A stretch of DNA of 64,000 nucleotides. It comes from Hyphomicrobiales bacterium (lineage in GTDB: Bacteria; Pseudomonadota; Alphaproteobacteria; Rhizobiales; Rhizobiaceae). This document shows positions 52,466 to 62,288 of this stretch, one piece after another. The stretch is from NCBI GenBank assembly GCA_900473205.1, contig UCLB01000018.1:172584-236583 (forward strand), given 5' to 3'. Below the pieces are notes generated by a model. It had not been told where the DNA came from. It saw nothing but the letters and a program-made list of their open reading frames with translations, and searched no databases. The first letter of the stretch is position 1. The number at the start of each line of letters is the position of its first letter. A program made the translations under genes and the position numbers.

Positions 52466-53233
52466 TCAATGCAAACCAAACACCTGCAACAATTCCTCCC
52501 GCTGACGCACGAAAGCCGCTGAGCTTCTGTCTCTAGGGCGTGGCAGGTCGATATCGATGATGCGGGGGGCCGCGCCCTTTTCGCGCGGCAGGATGAGAAT
52601 GCGGTCGGCGAGGTAGATCGCCTCTTCCAGATCATGCGTGACGAGGACGGTCGTGACGTCCTCCTCTCGCCAGATGCGTGCCAGTTCCTGCTGCATGCTG
52701 ATTTTCGTCATCGCATCGAGCGCGCCCAACGGTTCGTCCAGAAGCAGAATTTCAGGCTGGACGGCAAGCGCGCGGGCAATGCCTACACGCTGCGCCATGC
52801 CACCGGAAAGCTGGCGCGGATAGGCGTTTTCGAACTGCTGAAGACCGACGAGATTGATGTAGCGCTGCGCGCTGGCCCTCGCTTTTTCCTTGGCAACGCC
52901 CTGCGTTTCCAGACCGAAAGCCACATTTTCAATAACCGTCAGCCACGGCAGAAGCCGGGGCTCCTGAAAGATCACCGCCCTTTCAGAGCCGACCCCGTTA
53001 ATGGCATTGCCATCGATCAGCACATCACCGGCATCCGCCTGCTCCAGACCAGCTAGAACACGCAGAAGCGTAGTCTTTCCGGAGCCGCTGGCGCCGACGA
53101 TGGCAAGGCTTTCACCCGATGATATCTTGAGATTGATGTCTTTCAGAACCTGAAACGGTTTGCCATTCAGGTGGTAGGATTTGGAGAGATGGCGGATAGC
53201 CACCTCCCCGCGAACGGCTTGGGCGGTGCTCAT
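52466..53233 (-). CDS. ssuB: ABC transporter ATP-binding protein, sulfonate-type
   Basis: The 255-residue ATPase has Walker A GASGSGKTT, signature LSGGMAQR, Walker B ILLLDEPLGALD and VTHDLEEA. It belongs to the SsuB/TauB group of sulfonate and taurine importers, which fits the adjacent binding protein, permease and flavin-dependent monooxygenase. Last gene of the operon. Confidence 0.88.
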   Translation of the reverse strand: MSTAQAVRGEVAIRHLSKSYHLNGKPFQVLKDINLKISSGESLAIVGASGSGKTTLLRVLAGLEQADAGDVLIDGNAINGVGSERAVIFQEPRLLPWLTVIENVAFGLETQGVAKEKARASAQRYINLVGLQQFENAYPRQLSGGMAQRVGIARALAVQPEILLLDEPLGALDAMTKISMQQELARIWREEDVTTVLVTHDLEEAIYLADRILILPREKGAAPRIIDIDLPRPRDRSSAAFVRQREELLQVFGLH

Positions 53234-53242
53234 GACGCGTCC

Positions 53243-54220
53243 TCAGTTACTGGCTGTTTCGGGCGAATAAAGAATGTCCTTGGCGGTGACCTGACCTTCC
53301 TTGACCTTGCCTTCGCGTGTCAGGATGTCGATCCAGAACTGCAAGTCGCGATCGACTGCCTTGCCGCCCGGACGGACGCCGTAACCGAGGAAGTACTGAG
53401 CAATATCAGAGTTTTCACCGCGCTCAGCGAGCGCCTTGGCGAAAATCTTCTTTGTTTCTTCCGGATGCTCGCGCGCATAATCGAGAGCGCGCTGCGACTG
53501 CTCAACGAAGATTTTCGAAGCTTCCGGATGCTTATTGATGAAATCGCGGCGCAAGACGACAAAGCCGCCAGCGATGTCACCCAGCACATCGGTATCATCG
53601 AAAATGGGGCGAATGCCGCCAGCGGCCTTGGCCTTCCCCTCGAATGTCGTCTGCCAGTAACCAAAAGCAGCGATATCCACCTGTTTGGAGCGCAGCACCT
53701 GCTCCAGCTGCGGACCCGGTACGACAACGGGCTTTGCCGCATCGGTCGGCAGATTCACCGAGTGCAGAGCTTCGCGAATGGTGTAGTCCAGATGCGCGCC
53801 AAGCGTATTGACCGCAATCGTCTTGCCGGCAATGTCCTTGATATCCTTGATCGGGCTATCATCCAGAACATAGAAAACCGACTGCACTTCATTATTGATG
53901 CCGTTGGACGGGAAAGCGGCCACGAAATCATTGCCGCCAATGATGGAGTTCAACACTGCAGCAGTCGCAGCACTACCGATCTCGACATCACCGGATGCCA
54001 GAGCAAATAGGGAAGCGGGACCGCCTGTGGCATAACCGACGTTTTCTATGGTGACACCGGTGCCTTTGAAATAGCCGAGTTCCTGCGCCAGTTCCTGGGC
54101 AGCAAGGCCGCCTTGGCTTGCGAGATAGCGGAATTTGACCTCTTCGGCGGCGGACGCGGCGGTTGTGAAACCGAAAATCAGGGCAGCCGAAAGCAGCAGC
54201 TTACGAGAATGAAAGCTCAT
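53243..54220 (-). CDS. ssuA: ABC transporter substrate-binding protein, sulfonate-type
   Basis: The 325-residue protein has a signal peptide (MSFHSRKLLLSAALIFGFTT, cleaved after ASA) and a type II binding fold with YLASQGGLAAQELAQELGYF and VVPGPQLEQVLRSKQVDIAAFG. It resembles SsuA/TauA and NrtA-type proteins. Substrates may be aliphatic sulfonates or aromatic sulfonates; the sequence does not decide. Confidence 0.85.
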   Translation of the reverse strand: MSFHSRKLLLSAALIFGFTTAASAAEEVKFRYLASQGGLAAQELAQELGYFKGTGVTIENVGYATGGPASLFALASGDVEIGSAATAAVLNSIIGGNDFVAAFPSNGINNEVQSVFYVLDDSPIKDIKDIAGKTIAVNTLGAHLDYTIREALHSVNLPTDAAKPVVVPGPQLEQVLRSKQVDIAAFGYWQTTFEGKAKAAGGIRPIFDDTDVLGDIAGGFVVLRRDFINKHPEASKIFVEQSQRALDYAREHPEETKKIFAKALAERGENSDIAQYFLGYGVRPGGKAVDRDLQFWIDILTREGKVKEGQVTAKDILYSPETASN

Positions 54221-54261
54221 GTGTTTTTCCTTTGAAAGAGAATATGTTTAGCTGATGGGCA

Positions 54262-55113
54262 TTATTGCGAAGGCTGCGACCACCGACAAAGCTTGCGTTG
54301 CAGCAGAACCAGCACGGCATTGGCAGCAAGACCCAGAAGCGCGAGCAGCAGAATGGCGGCAAACATTAAGGGTATCTGGAAATTATACTGCGCATTCATC
54401 ACCTGAAAGCCGATGCCCTTGTTTGCACCGATCATCTCGGCTGCGATCAACAGAAGCAGCGCGGTGGTGGCAGAAAGACGAAGGCCAACGAAGATGGCAG
54501 GCACCGATGCAGGCAGAACGACGCGGCGGAAAATCGTCAGCGGTCCGGCGCCATAGGTTCTGGCCATCTCGATCAGCTTGCTATCCACTTCCTTCACGCC
54601 ACCGATGGTGGACAGAAGAATGGGAAACAGTGTCGCCCAGAAAATCACGAAGACTTTCGATGCTTCACCAAGACCCAGAAGCAGGATGAAGACTGGATAA
54701 AGCGCAAGCGCGGAGGTCTGGCGGAAGAACTGCAGCAGCGGGTCCAGCGCCCTCTCTACAGCGGCCACCTGCCCCATGAAAAGACCAAGCGGAATGCCGA
54801 TGACCACGGCAGCGGCAAAGGCTATGCCGGACCGTTGCAGGCTGATGCCGATATCGCCGATCAGCGCACCACTTGAGATGCCCTTCCACAGAGCCAGGAC
54901 AATACTGTCCAGCGGAGGAAAGACGGCGGGATTGATCCAGCCGAACACGCTGGATATCTGCCAACCTGCCAGAAAAGCCAGAACCAGCCCGTAGCGACCA
55001 ATAAAGGGCAGGATCACCCCGCGTGTGGCCTGCCAGAGCGGCTGCGTCTGCTTTTCCGTCTGTCGGTAGCTGAGTGATCGCGGCAGAATCGCCTTTGCAT
55101 CTTCAAATGACAT
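54262..55113 (-). CDS. ssuC: ABC transporter permease, sulfonate-type
   Basis: The 283-residue membrane protein has about six helices and the EAA-type loop KLIEMARTYGAGPLTIFRRVVLPASVPAI. It is between the monooxygenase gene (nine bases) and the binding-protein gene. SsuC family. Confidence 0.88.
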   Translation of the reverse strand: MSFEDAKAILPRSLSYRQTEKQTQPLWQATRGVILPFIGRYGLVLAFLAGWQISSVFGWINPAVFPPLDSIVLALWKGISSGALIGDIGISLQRSGIAFAAAVVIGIPLGLFMGQVAAVERALDPLLQFFRQTSALALYPVFILLLGLGEASKVFVIFWATLFPILLSTIGGVKEVDSKLIEMARTYGAGPLTIFRRVVLPASVPAIFVGLRLSATTALLLLIAAEMIGANKGIGFQVMNAQYNFQIPLMFAAILLLALLGLAANAVLVLLQRKLCRWSQPSQ

Positions 55114-55122
55114 GATTCTATC

Positions 55123-56475
55123 TCACTCCGCTGCCTGAACAACCGAACGCGCGGCTGTCCAGCGGTTAACGGGAAACGGCAGACCCAGATTTTCGCGCAG
55201 CGTTTTGCCTTCGTATTCCGTACGGAACAGACCACGGCGCTGAAGCTCGGGAATGACGAGATCGACAAAATCATCGAGGGCGGTGGGAAGCCACGGCGGT
55301 AGAATGTTGAAGCCATCAGCGGCTTCGTTTTCGAACCACTCCTGCAACATATCCACAATGGTCTCGGGCGTACCGACGATGGTATAGTGGCCGCGTGCTG
55401 ATGCAATCCACTGATAGAGTTGGCGGATACTGAAGTTGTTTTCGTCGGCAATCTGGCGGATGAGGGCCTGACGGCTCTTCATGCCCTCCGTCGGCGGCGC
55501 TTCCGGCAACGGACCATCCAGGTCGTAACCGCGCAAATCCAGCGTTCCGCCCGTCAGACCATTCAACAGGCCGACGCCATCCTCTTCCAGAATGAGCGAT
55601 GTCAGCCGCTCGTATTTTTCCTGTGCTTCCGCCTGCGTGCGGCCAACAAAGGGCGAAACGCCGGGCATGACGAGAATGTGGCTGGGATCACGACCCAAGC
55701 CCCGAGCGCGGGCCTTGATATCCCGGTAGAATTCCTGAGCGGTTTCAAGGTGCTGATGGGCCGTAAAGATCACCTCGGCGGTTGCCGCGGCAAGGCCTCG
55801 CCCGTCGTCGGACTGACCAGCCTGCACGATGACGGGATGTCCTTGCGGCGAGCGCGAGACGTTCAGTGGTCCGCGAACCTGAAAATGCTCCCCGCGATGG
55901 TTGGCCTCATGCAGTTTCTCTGGATCATAGAAAACGCCGCTTTCCGCATCACGGGTGAAAACATCATCTTCGAAACTGTCCCAAAGCGCTTTGACCACAT
56001 CCACATGTTCGGCAGCGCGGCGATAGCGATCTGCATGCGGCAACTGCGTTTGGCGATTGAAATTCTGCGCCGTCGGGTCACCCGTTGTGGTCACAACATT
56101 CCAGCCTGCGCGGCCACCGGAGATCAGATCAAGCGAGGCGAATTTGCGCGCTGTCGTATAGGGTTCCTCATAGGTCGTGGACGATGTGGCGATGAAACCG
56201 AGATTGGTGGTGAAGGGCGCAATGGCGGAAAACAGCGTCGTCGGCTCAAAGCCGGCGACCTTGGCGTTACCGCCCTCGCGCGCACCTCCAAAGCCGATGG
56301 CAAGATTGTCTGCGAGGAAATAGGCATCAAACAGACCGCGCTCTGCGGTCAATGCCAGCTGCTTGTGAAACTCGAAACTCAACGCTCCATCAGCAGGTTG
56401 ATCTGGATGCCGCCATGCTGCGATATGCTGTCCACCACCGGGCAAAAACGCACCGAGCCTGATTTTGCGTGTCAT
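55123..56475 (-). CDS. Flavin-dependent monooxygenase, NtaA/DszA (LLM) family
   Basis: The start at 56,475 (MTRKIRLGAFLPGGGQHIAAWRH) has a GGAGAAG site. The 450-residue protein is a bacterial-luciferase-like monooxygenase of the NtaA/SnaA/DszA type: FDAYFLADNL, FSAIAPFTTNLGFIATSSTTYEEPY, SGGRAGWNVVTT, NRQTQLPHADRYRRA and VIVQAGQSDDGR. It needs a separate flavin reductase and reduces organosulfur or aminocarboxylate compounds. Its operon with SsuCAB suggests use of organic sulfur sources. Confidence 0.85.
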   Translation of the reverse strand: MTRKIRLGAFLPGGGQHIAAWRHPDQPADGALSFEFHKQLALTAERGLFDAYFLADNLAIGFGGAREGGNAKVAGFEPTTLFSAIAPFTTNLGFIATSSTTYEEPYTTARKFASLDLISGGRAGWNVVTTTGDPTAQNFNRQTQLPHADRYRRAAEHVDVVKALWDSFEDDVFTRDAESGVFYDPEKLHEANHRGEHFQVRGPLNVSRSPQGHPVIVQAGQSDDGRGLAAATAEVIFTAHQHLETAQEFYRDIKARARGLGRDPSHILVMPGVSPFVGRTQAEAQEKYERLTSLILEEDGVGLLNGLTGGTLDLRGYDLDGPLPEAPPTEGMKSRQALIRQIADENNFSIRQLYQWIASARGHYTIVGTPETIVDMLQEWFENEAADGFNILPPWLPTALDDFVDLVIPELQRRGLFRTEYEGKTLRENLGLPFPVNRWTAARSVVQAAE

Positions 56476-56909
56476 ATTCTTCTCCCCTATGACCTGCAAG
56501 CGACTGAAAATTAAATCTTTTCAGAGAACTGCGTTGATACGATCAGCTGTGGAACAGCTGCTCTGTGGATGAGAAGAAGCCTACATTGTCTATTATTTTA
56601 ATATAGAAAATAGATTGCTTGGTTGCGCGTCAGGCGGAATGATATTTGCGCATTTCTCAAGGAACGGAAAATAATTGCGGAGGGTGATGTTCGAGGCCTA
56701 AGATGCCTTCAATGTGAGCAATATCAAAACCCACATCAATTTTCGTCATGCTCGGACTTGTCCCGAGCATCTAACGCACCCCAACAGCCAACGTGGTTAG
56801 ATCCTCGGGACAAGCCCGAGGATGACGTCGAAGTCTTGTTTTTTGTCGAAAACAGAAGCAACACAACGTTGCTGGATTCCTGTGACGATCACAGAATCAG
56901 GAGACAAAC
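56476..56909. other. Intergenic region with two interspersed repeats
   Basis: The first part (56,580-56,625) is AT-rich and should hold the monooxygenase operon promoter. Then follow the inverted copy of the 84-bp repeat (56,744-56,826) and a fragment related to the 120-bp repeat (56,873-56,900). No gene is seen. Confidence 0.55.
56744..56826 (-). repeat. 84-bp palindromic interspersed repeat, copy 2 (inverted)
   Basis: Its reverse complement matches the copy at 22,731-22,814 nearly base for base, including the spacer with GTTGGGGTGCGT. Hairpins GGACTTGTCC and GGGACAAGCCC are the two arms. Confidence 0.85.
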
Positions 56910-57110
56910 TTACTCGTCCCCCTCACCCTTCTCCAGCTTGCCCTGATCCAGCACACGAGTGGCCTTGTCATTCAGTGCGGAGGTGAGGTTCTTTTCAGCC
57001 TTGGTGCGGCCAAAGGTCAGGCGGTTTTGCTCCGCCTGTTTTTCTTTGTCGGTGCGCGCCTTTTGTTTGCGAAACTGGCGCAGATTTACGATATCGCCTG
57101 TCACGACCAT
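56910..57110 (-). CDS. DUF4169-family protein
   Basis: The start at 57,110 (MVVTGDIVNLRQFRKQKARTD) gives 66 residues, matching DUF4169: GDIVNLRQFRKQKARTDKEK, QNRLTFGRTKAEK. The protein is highly charged and helical. It lies 21 bases after the sspB stop and is commonly paired with it in Rhizobiales. Function unknown. Confidence 0.82.
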   Translation of the reverse strand: MVVTGDIVNLRQFRKQKARTDKEKQAEQNRLTFGRTKAEKNLTSALNDKATRVLDQGKLEKGEGDE

Positions 57111-57131
57111 CTCCCCATCTGCGCCATGCAA

Positions 57132-57641
57132 TCACTTGTTCTTGCGGAATGCGTCCAGCGAAACGACCGAACCGGCCTTCTTTTCTTCGTCTGTCTTCTT
57201 GTCTTCAGACGATGCAGGTTTGCCTTCGGCGGGTACCGGGTAAGCGGTGATTTCCGCTTCGACGACTTCCTCTTCTTCCGCCAGGGGAACGTCGAATTCG
57301 AGTTCGAAATTCACCGAAGGATCGTAGAAGCCGCGGATGGCGTTGAAAGGCACGACCAGCTTTTCAGGCGTATCAGAAAAGGAAAGGCCGATTTCGAACT
57401 GTGTATCGGTAACCTTCATGTCCCAGAACTGGTGCTGGATGACGATGGTCATCTGCTCGGCATATTTCGCCTTGAGGTGCTGCGAGATGCGCACGCCCGG
57501 CGCGCCGGTCAGGAATGTGATGAAGAAATGATGGTCGCCGGGAAGCCTGCTCGTGGCTGCGACTTCGCTCAATACCTTGCGAATAACGCCGCGAAGGGCA
57601 TCCTGTGCGAGAATGTCGTAACGGATATGATCCTGCCCCAT
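57132..57641 (-). CDS. sspB: SspB-alpha, ClpXP adaptor for ssrA-tagged proteins
   Basis: The 169-residue protein matches the alphaproteobacterial SspB family (COG3814): MGQDHIRYDILAQDALRGV, HHFFITFLTGAPGV, LSFSDTPEKLVVPFNAIRGF, then an acidic linker (EEEEVVEAE) and a C-terminal conserved peptide VSLDAFRKNK, presumably the ClpX-docking tail. The gene lies directly downstream of the tmRNA gene on the same strand, so adaptor and tag source are neighbours. Confidence 0.92.
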   Translation of the reverse strand: MGQDHIRYDILAQDALRGVIRKVLSEVAATSRLPGDHHFFITFLTGAPGVRISQHLKAKYAEQMTIVIQHQFWDMKVTDTQFEIGLSFSDTPEKLVVPFNAIRGFYDPSVNFELEFDVPLAEEEEVVEAEITAYPVPAEGKPASSEDKKTDEEKKAGSVVSLDAFRKNK

Positions 57642-57764
57642 GCGGTCCTGTCTTTCCTTATTCGAACGTCTTTTACCTAAGTATACGCAATGTCTTAGAT
57701 CGCAGCAACGGAAAAGCCCTGCCAGCCGCGAGTCATTTGCATCATATAAACAATTCCGGCGGAA

Positions 57765-58087
57765 TGGAGAAGGTGGAGGTTTCTGTTGCCAGGTACCTCC
57801 GAACCCCGCCTTACGGGGCTAACCGTAAGGACTTAGAGCGGAATTCCCGCACCGCCATTAGGCAGCGAGAGCGTATTCCTTAGCGTTGTTGTCATTTGCA
57901 ACTACACTTGTGACCCGATAACGGCGGTATCATGCCGAGCAAAAGTTCGATCTTTACACCCTTGTCGATCCTATTTCGCCCCCATCAAAAGCCGGCCTCT
58001 CATTCAGAAGCCGCCGGTTTTTGGTGGAGGCGCCGGGTACCGCCCCCGGGTCCAATAGGCTTATTCCATCGACCGTTTATCGCCATA
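57765..58087 (-). ncRNA. ssrA: Two-piece (circularly permuted) tmRNA
   Basis: On the minus strand the acceptor piece comes first and ends CCTCCACCA at 58,022. A short spacer follows, and the coding piece begins GGGGGCGAAATAGGATCGAC at 57,983. The first seven bases pair with CGCCTCC to form the acceptor stem, with the G-U third pair recognised by alanyl-tRNA synthetase. The tag frame is 57,858-57,899: ANDNNAKEYALAA then TAA. Both ends are estimates (coding piece end about 57,765; acceptor start about 58,087). It rescues stalled ribosomes. Confidence 0.92.
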
Positions 58088-58260
58088 GCCGGATTTGCAC
58101 CCGGCAAGGCTCATATAGGCGTTTCGCACGGCGGAGAAAAGGGGCTGCGTGACATTTCGATGAAAGGTTGTGCGCAATTCTTGACGGCGCTTCGCACTTG
58201 CCACATTCTGCTTGATAAGCGGCCCCTTAATTGCGCCGTGCAACACATGGAGGAGAGGAC

Positions 58261-58569
58261 ATGACGGACTATCTTGCAGATGTGAAACTCTACGACGCCG
58301 GAGCCGACGAGGCGACGGTCAACAAAATCGTCAAGCATTTGGGCATTGCTCTGCGCAATCGCGATTCGTCCCTCGTCTCGGCATCCGATCCGGAAGAGCT
58401 TGCACGGGTAAAGACGAACTGGATTGGCAAGAAGCTGGGCGTGACTGGCCCGGACGCCGACAAGGCCGTGGAAGAAACCATCACGGCGATGAAAGCAGAC
58501 CGCACCAAATCACGCGTAACGTTCTATTATCTCGTCGCCAAACATCTCGGTAAGTTGGAAACGCTCTGA
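58261..58569 (+). CDS. DUF2853-family protein
   Basis: Start 58,261 (MTDYLADVKLYDAGADEATV) has a GGAGAGGA site. The 102-residue protein is highly helical and conserved in alphaproteobacteria (LARVKTNWIGKKLGV, TYLVAKHLGK-like YYLVAKHLGKL). No function is assigned. It is divergent from the tmRNA gene. Confidence 0.82.
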   Translation: MTDYLADVKLYDAGADEATVNKIVKHLGIALRNRDSSLVSASDPEELARVKTNWIGKKLGVTGPDADKAVEETITAMKADRTKSRVTFYYLVAKHLGKLETL

Positions 58570-58654
58570 TTTCTGTGAGTCAGATCATCCATCACTGGCT
58601 CCGCCGCCGCAAAGGCTTATAATGCTGATCGAATAGAATCGGCGGCGGACTGAG

Positions 58655-59449
58655 ATGAAGCAATATCTGGACCTTCTTGAGCATGTGATGAAAACGGGCT
58701 CCGACCGGGGCGACCGCACCGGCACCGGCACGCGTTCTGTTTTCGGTTACCAGATGCGTTTCGACCTGTCAGAAGGCTTTCCGGTTCTCACCACCAAGAA
58801 GCTGCACCTGCGCTCCATCATCCACGAACTGCTGTGGTTCCTCAAGGGTGATACCAATATCGCCTATCTCAAGGAACATGGCGTTTCTATCTGGGATGAG
58901 TGGGCGGATGAGAATGGCGATCTCGGCCCGGTCTATGGTGCGCAATGGCGCTCATGGCCAGCGCCCGATGGCCGACATATCGACCAGATCGCGCTCTTGC
59001 TCGAAAGCCTCAAGACAAATCCGAATTCACGCCGCCACATCGTGTCTGCCTGGAACCCTGCGCTTGTGGATGACATGGCGCTGCCGCCCTGCCATTGCCT
59101 GTTTCAGTTCTACGTATCGGATGGCAAACTGTCCTGCCAGCTTTACCAGCGCTCGGCAGATATCTTCCTCGGCGTGCCCTTCAACATCGCCTCCTACGCG
59201 CTGCTGACGCTGATGGTCGCGCAGGTCACGGGTCTGAAGCCAGGCGATTTCGTGCACACGCTTGGTGACGCGCATATCTACTCGAACCACTTCGAGCAGG
59301 CAGAATTGCAGATGCAGCGGACGCCCAAAGCACTGCCCACCATGCGCCTCAACCCGGATGTCAAAAGCCTGTTCGACTTCACCTTCGAAGACTTCACGCT
59401 GGAGAATTACGAAGCCGATGCCTCCATCAAGGCACCGATTGCCGTATGA
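58655..59449 (+). CDS. thyA: Thymidylate synthase
   Basis: The 264-residue enzyme methylates dUMP with methylenetetrahydrofolate. Cys146 sits in the catalytic [12 protein letters not shown], and other marks are [38 protein letters not shown] and [13 protein letters not shown]. Length and catalytic numbering match E. coli ThyA. It overlaps folA by four bases. Confidence 0.97.
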   Translation: MKQYLDLLEHVMKTGSDRGDRTGTGTRSVFGYQMRFDLSEGFPVLTTKKLHLRSIIHELLWFLKGDTNIAYLKEHGVSIWDEWADENGDLGPVYGAQWRSWPAPDGRHIDQIALLLESLKTNPNSRRHIVSAWNPALVDDMALPPCHCLFQFYVSDGKLSCQLYQRSADIFLGVPFNIASYALLTLMVAQVTGLKPGDFVHTLGDAHIYSNHFEQAELQMQRTPKALPTMRLNPDVKSLFDFTFEDFTLENYEADASIKAPIAV

Positions 59450-59973
59450 CGCAGCCGCGCATCACCCTCATCGCTGCCGTGGCTGAAAACGGCGTTATCG
59501 GCCGCGATCTCGATATGCCCTGGAAGCTGTCGACGGACCTCAAGCGCTTCAAGGCGCTGACCATGGGCAAACCCATGATCATGGGCCGCAAGACCTTTCT
59601 GTCCGTTGGTGAGCGCCCCCTGCCTGGCCGCCCTCACATCATCATCAGCCGCAACCCGGATTATCGACCGGATGGTGTCGATGTGGTTTCGTCGCTGGAA
59701 GTTGCCCTGTCGCTTGCCAAGAACAAAGCGCAAGCACTTGGCGTGGATGAGGTTTTCGTGGCTGGCGGTGGCGAGATTTACCGTCAGGCCATGCCGTTCG
59801 CCGATCAACTTTCCGTCACCCATGTCGAGGTTTCGCTGGAAGGCGATACGTTTTTCCCGCAGATCGATTTGGCCGTTTTTGAAAAAATCGATGAAACAGC
59901 CGCTCCTGCGGGGGATAAGGACAATTATCCGGTGAGATTTGCAACTTATCGTCGGCATCAGCCCGTTAAGTGA
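59446..59973 (+). CDS. folA: Dihydrofolate reductase
   Basis: The 175-residue enzyme reduces dihydrofolate, replacing the tetrahydrofolate used by ThyA. Features: [21 protein letters not shown], acidic Asp31 in the active site, [16 protein letters not shown], and [11 protein letters not shown]. It is translationally coupled to thyA (ATGA). Confidence 0.95.
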   Translation: MTQPRITLIAAVAENGVIGRDLDMPWKLSTDLKRFKALTMGKPMIMGRKTFLSVGERPLPGRPHIIISRNPDYRPDGVDVVSSLEVALSLAKNKAQALGVDEVFVAGGGEIYRQAMPFADQLSVTHVEVSLEGDTFFPQIDLAVFEKIDETAAPAGDKDNYPVRFATYRRHQPVK

Positions 59974-60119
59974 ACTATTTACCGTGATTGGGTATTAAGT
60001 TACCGCCTCTGCGTTGAAACGCACTGCTCTCCTACTTATAACTGAGACTACATTCCCGCCTGACATGCGCATGCGTGTTCGAGAGGGAGCGGGAGAGTTT
60101 TTTAGCATAAGAGGTATGG

Positions 60120-61259
60120 ATGCCCTGGAGCAATCAGAATGGCGGCGGCGGTGGCCCTTGGGGCGGCGGCGGCGGTAACGGCGGCAGCGGTGGAGGAAAC
60201 AATCAGGGTGGACCCTGGGGTCAGGGACCGAACCGTCCACGCGGTGGCGGTGGTGGAGGCGGCAATGGTGGCCCGCCCGATATCGAAGAAATCATTCGAC
60301 GCAGTCAGGACCGTTTCAAGAACATCCTTCCTGGCGGTGTAAATGGTGGCGTTATCGCCATTCTCGTTCTGGTCATTCTTGCCTTTGTCGGCATTCAGTC
60401 CATCTACACCGTTCAGCCGGATGAGCGCGGCGTGGAACTTCGTTTCGGCAAGCCGAAGGACGAAGTCTCGATGCCGGGTTTGCATTTCCATTTCTGGCCG
60501 ATTGAAACTGTCGAGATCGTCAAGGTCACCGAGCAGCAGCAGAATATCGGTGCACGCGCCACATCCACATCCGCCGCAACCGGCGTGATGCTGACCGGCG
60601 ACCAGAATATCGTCAACGTTCAGTTCTCTGTTCTCTACACGGTGTCCGATCCGAAGTCCTACCTCTTCAACGTAGACACACCAGCCGAAACGCTGCAGCA
60701 GGTCTCCGAAAGCGCGATGCGCGAAGTGGTTGGCCGTCGTCCGGCACAGGACATTTTCCGTGATAACCGTCAGGCTATTGCCGCAGACGTTCGCTCGATC
60801 ATTCAGGCGACGATGGATGGTTATGGCGCAGGTCTTTCCATCAATGCCGTCGCTATCGAAGACGCAGCACCGCCGCGTGAAGTGGCCGATGCGTTCGACG
60901 AAGTTCAGCGTGCCGAGCAGGACGAAGACCGCTTCGTTCAGGAAGCCAACCAGTATGCCAACCAGAAGCTGGGTGCAGCTCGCGGTCAGGCAGCGCAGAT
61001 CGTTGAAGAAGCCAATGCCTATAAGGGCCGTGTCGTGAACGAGGCTCAGGGTGAAGCCCAGCGCTTTATCTCGATCTACGACCAGTATCGCACGGCACCG
61101 GAAGTTACCCGCGAGCGTATGTTCATCGAAACGATGGAACAGGTTCTCAAGGGCTCCAACAAGATCATCATCGATGAAAAGCAGGGAGTGGTACCGTATC
61201 TGCCTCTGAACGAAATCATGCGCGGCAACCCCGGCGCAGCACAGCAGGGAGGCAACTGA
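60120..61259 (+). CDS. hflK: FtsH protease modulator HflK
   Basis: The 379-residue protein has a Gly/Asn-rich N-terminus (about 1-45), one membrane helix (about 80-100: VIAILVLVILAFVGIQSIYTV) and a periplasmic SPFH domain, with the helical DEVQRAEQDEDRFVQEAN region. With HflC it forms the ring that cages FtsH. The start has a AAGAGG site, one base separates the stop from the hflC start. Confidence 0.94.
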   Translation: MPWSNQNGGGGGPWGGGGGNGGSGGGNNQGGPWGQGPNRPRGGGGGGGNGGPPDIEEIIRRSQDRFKNILPGGVNGGVIAILVLVILAFVGIQSIYTVQPDERGVELRFGKPKDEVSMPGLHFHFWPIETVEIVKVTEQQQNIGARATSTSAATGVMLTGDQNIVNVQFSVLYTVSDPKSYLFNVDTPAETLQQVSESAMREVVGRRPAQDIFRDNRQAIAADVRSIIQATMDGYGAGLSINAVAIEDAAPPREVADAFDEVQRAEQDEDRFVQEANQYANQKLGAARGQAAQIVEEANAYKGRVVNEAQGEAQRFISIYDQYRTAPEVTRERMFIETMEQVLKGSNKIIIDEKQGVVPYLPLNEIMRGNPGAAQQGGN

Positions 61260-61260
61260 T

Positions 61261-62178
61261 ATGGGCAATCGTCTAACCGCAATTCTCGTCGGTCTCGCCG
61301 TCATCCTGTTCTTCGTTTACTCGTCCTTCTTCGTGGTCAACGAGCGCCAGCAGGCCATCGTCGTCCGCTTCGGTCAAATTCAGGATGTCAAGACAGAGCC
61401 TGGCCTCTACTTCAAGCTGCCATTCGCCTTCATGGACGCGGATCGCGTTCAGTACATCGAGAACCGCGCCCTGCGTTTCGACCATGACAACATCCGTGTT
61501 CAGGTTTCGGGCGGTAAATTCTACGAAGTCGATGCTTTCGTGGTCTACCGCATCACCGATGCCCGCCGCTTCCGCGAAACGGTGTCGGGCGATCAGCTCT
61601 CTGCCGAAATGCGCCTGCGCACCCGTCTCGATGCCTCGCTGCGTCGAGTCTACGGTCTGCGCGGCTTTGAATCTGCACTCTCGGATGCCCGCGCATCCAT
61701 GATGCAGGAAGTACGCGACGATCTGCGTCCCGACGCGGAATCGCTGGGTGTGAGCATCGTCGATGTCCGCATTCGCCGCACGGATCTCACGCAGGAAGTC
61801 TCGCAGCAGACCTTCGAGCGCATGAAGTCCGAGCGTCTGGCCGAAGCCGAACTGATCCGCGCCCGCGGTAACGAAGAAGGCCAGCGCCGCCGCGCCATTG
61901 CGGATCGTCAGGTGGTCGAATTCGAATCCGACGCCCGCCGTCAGTCCGAAGTGCTACGCGGTGAAGGCGATGCCGAGCGTAACCGCATCTTCGGTGAAGC
62001 CTTCCAGCGCGACCCGAGCTTCTTCGAGTTCTACCGCTCGATGGGTGCTTACGCGAGCGCACTGAACGGCACCGGCACGACACTGGTTCTCTCACCAGAC
62101 TCGACCTTCTTCCGTTATTTCAACAACATTGAAGGCACGCCACCGCAGGCAACTCCGCCTGCCCCACCTGCGAATTGA
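61261..62178 (+). CDS. hflC: FtsH protease modulator HflC
   Basis: The 305-residue protein has an N-terminal helix (RLTAILVGLAVILFFVYSSFF), an SPFH domain (QAIVVRFGQIQDVKTEPGLYFKLPF) and a long charged helix (RMKSERLAEAELIRARGNEEG). Partner of HflK in the same operon. Ends in a Pro-rich tail. Confidence 0.94.
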   Translation: MGNRLTAILVGLAVILFFVYSSFFVVNERQQAIVVRFGQIQDVKTEPGLYFKLPFAFMDADRVQYIENRALRFDHDNIRVQVSGGKFYEVDAFVVYRITDARRFRETVSGDQLSAEMRLRTRLDASLRRVYGLRGFESALSDARASMMQEVRDDLRPDAESLGVSIVDVRIRRTDLTQEVSQQTFERMKSERLAEAELIRARGNEEGQRRRAIADRQVVEFESDARRQSEVLRGEGDAERNRIFGEAFQRDPSFFEFYRSMGAYASALNGTGTTLVLSPDSTFFRYFNNIEGTPPQATPPAPPAN

Positions 62179-62186
62179 TGAACACG

Positions 62187-62213
62187 AAAGGGCCGGTTTT
62201 TACCGGCCCTTTT
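62187..62213 (+). terminator. hflKC terminator
   Basis: AAAGGGCCGG and CCGGCCCTTTT form a strong stem around TTTTTA, followed by T-rich sequence, ten bases after the hflC stop. Confidence 0.88.
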
Positions 62214-62288
62214 CATTTCTGGCATCATATTCAAAAGCTATTGCACTTCTACCCATATTGAAAAAAGATATCACTTGGTGCTATACTT

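Noticed and set aside
57605-58264. Two plus-strand frames (57,605-57,883 and 57,932-58,264)
   Set aside because: They lie across the tmRNA gene and its promoter; the RNA features explain the conservation.
60102-61304. 400-codon minus-strand frame across hflK
   Set aside because: Antisense shadow of hflK.
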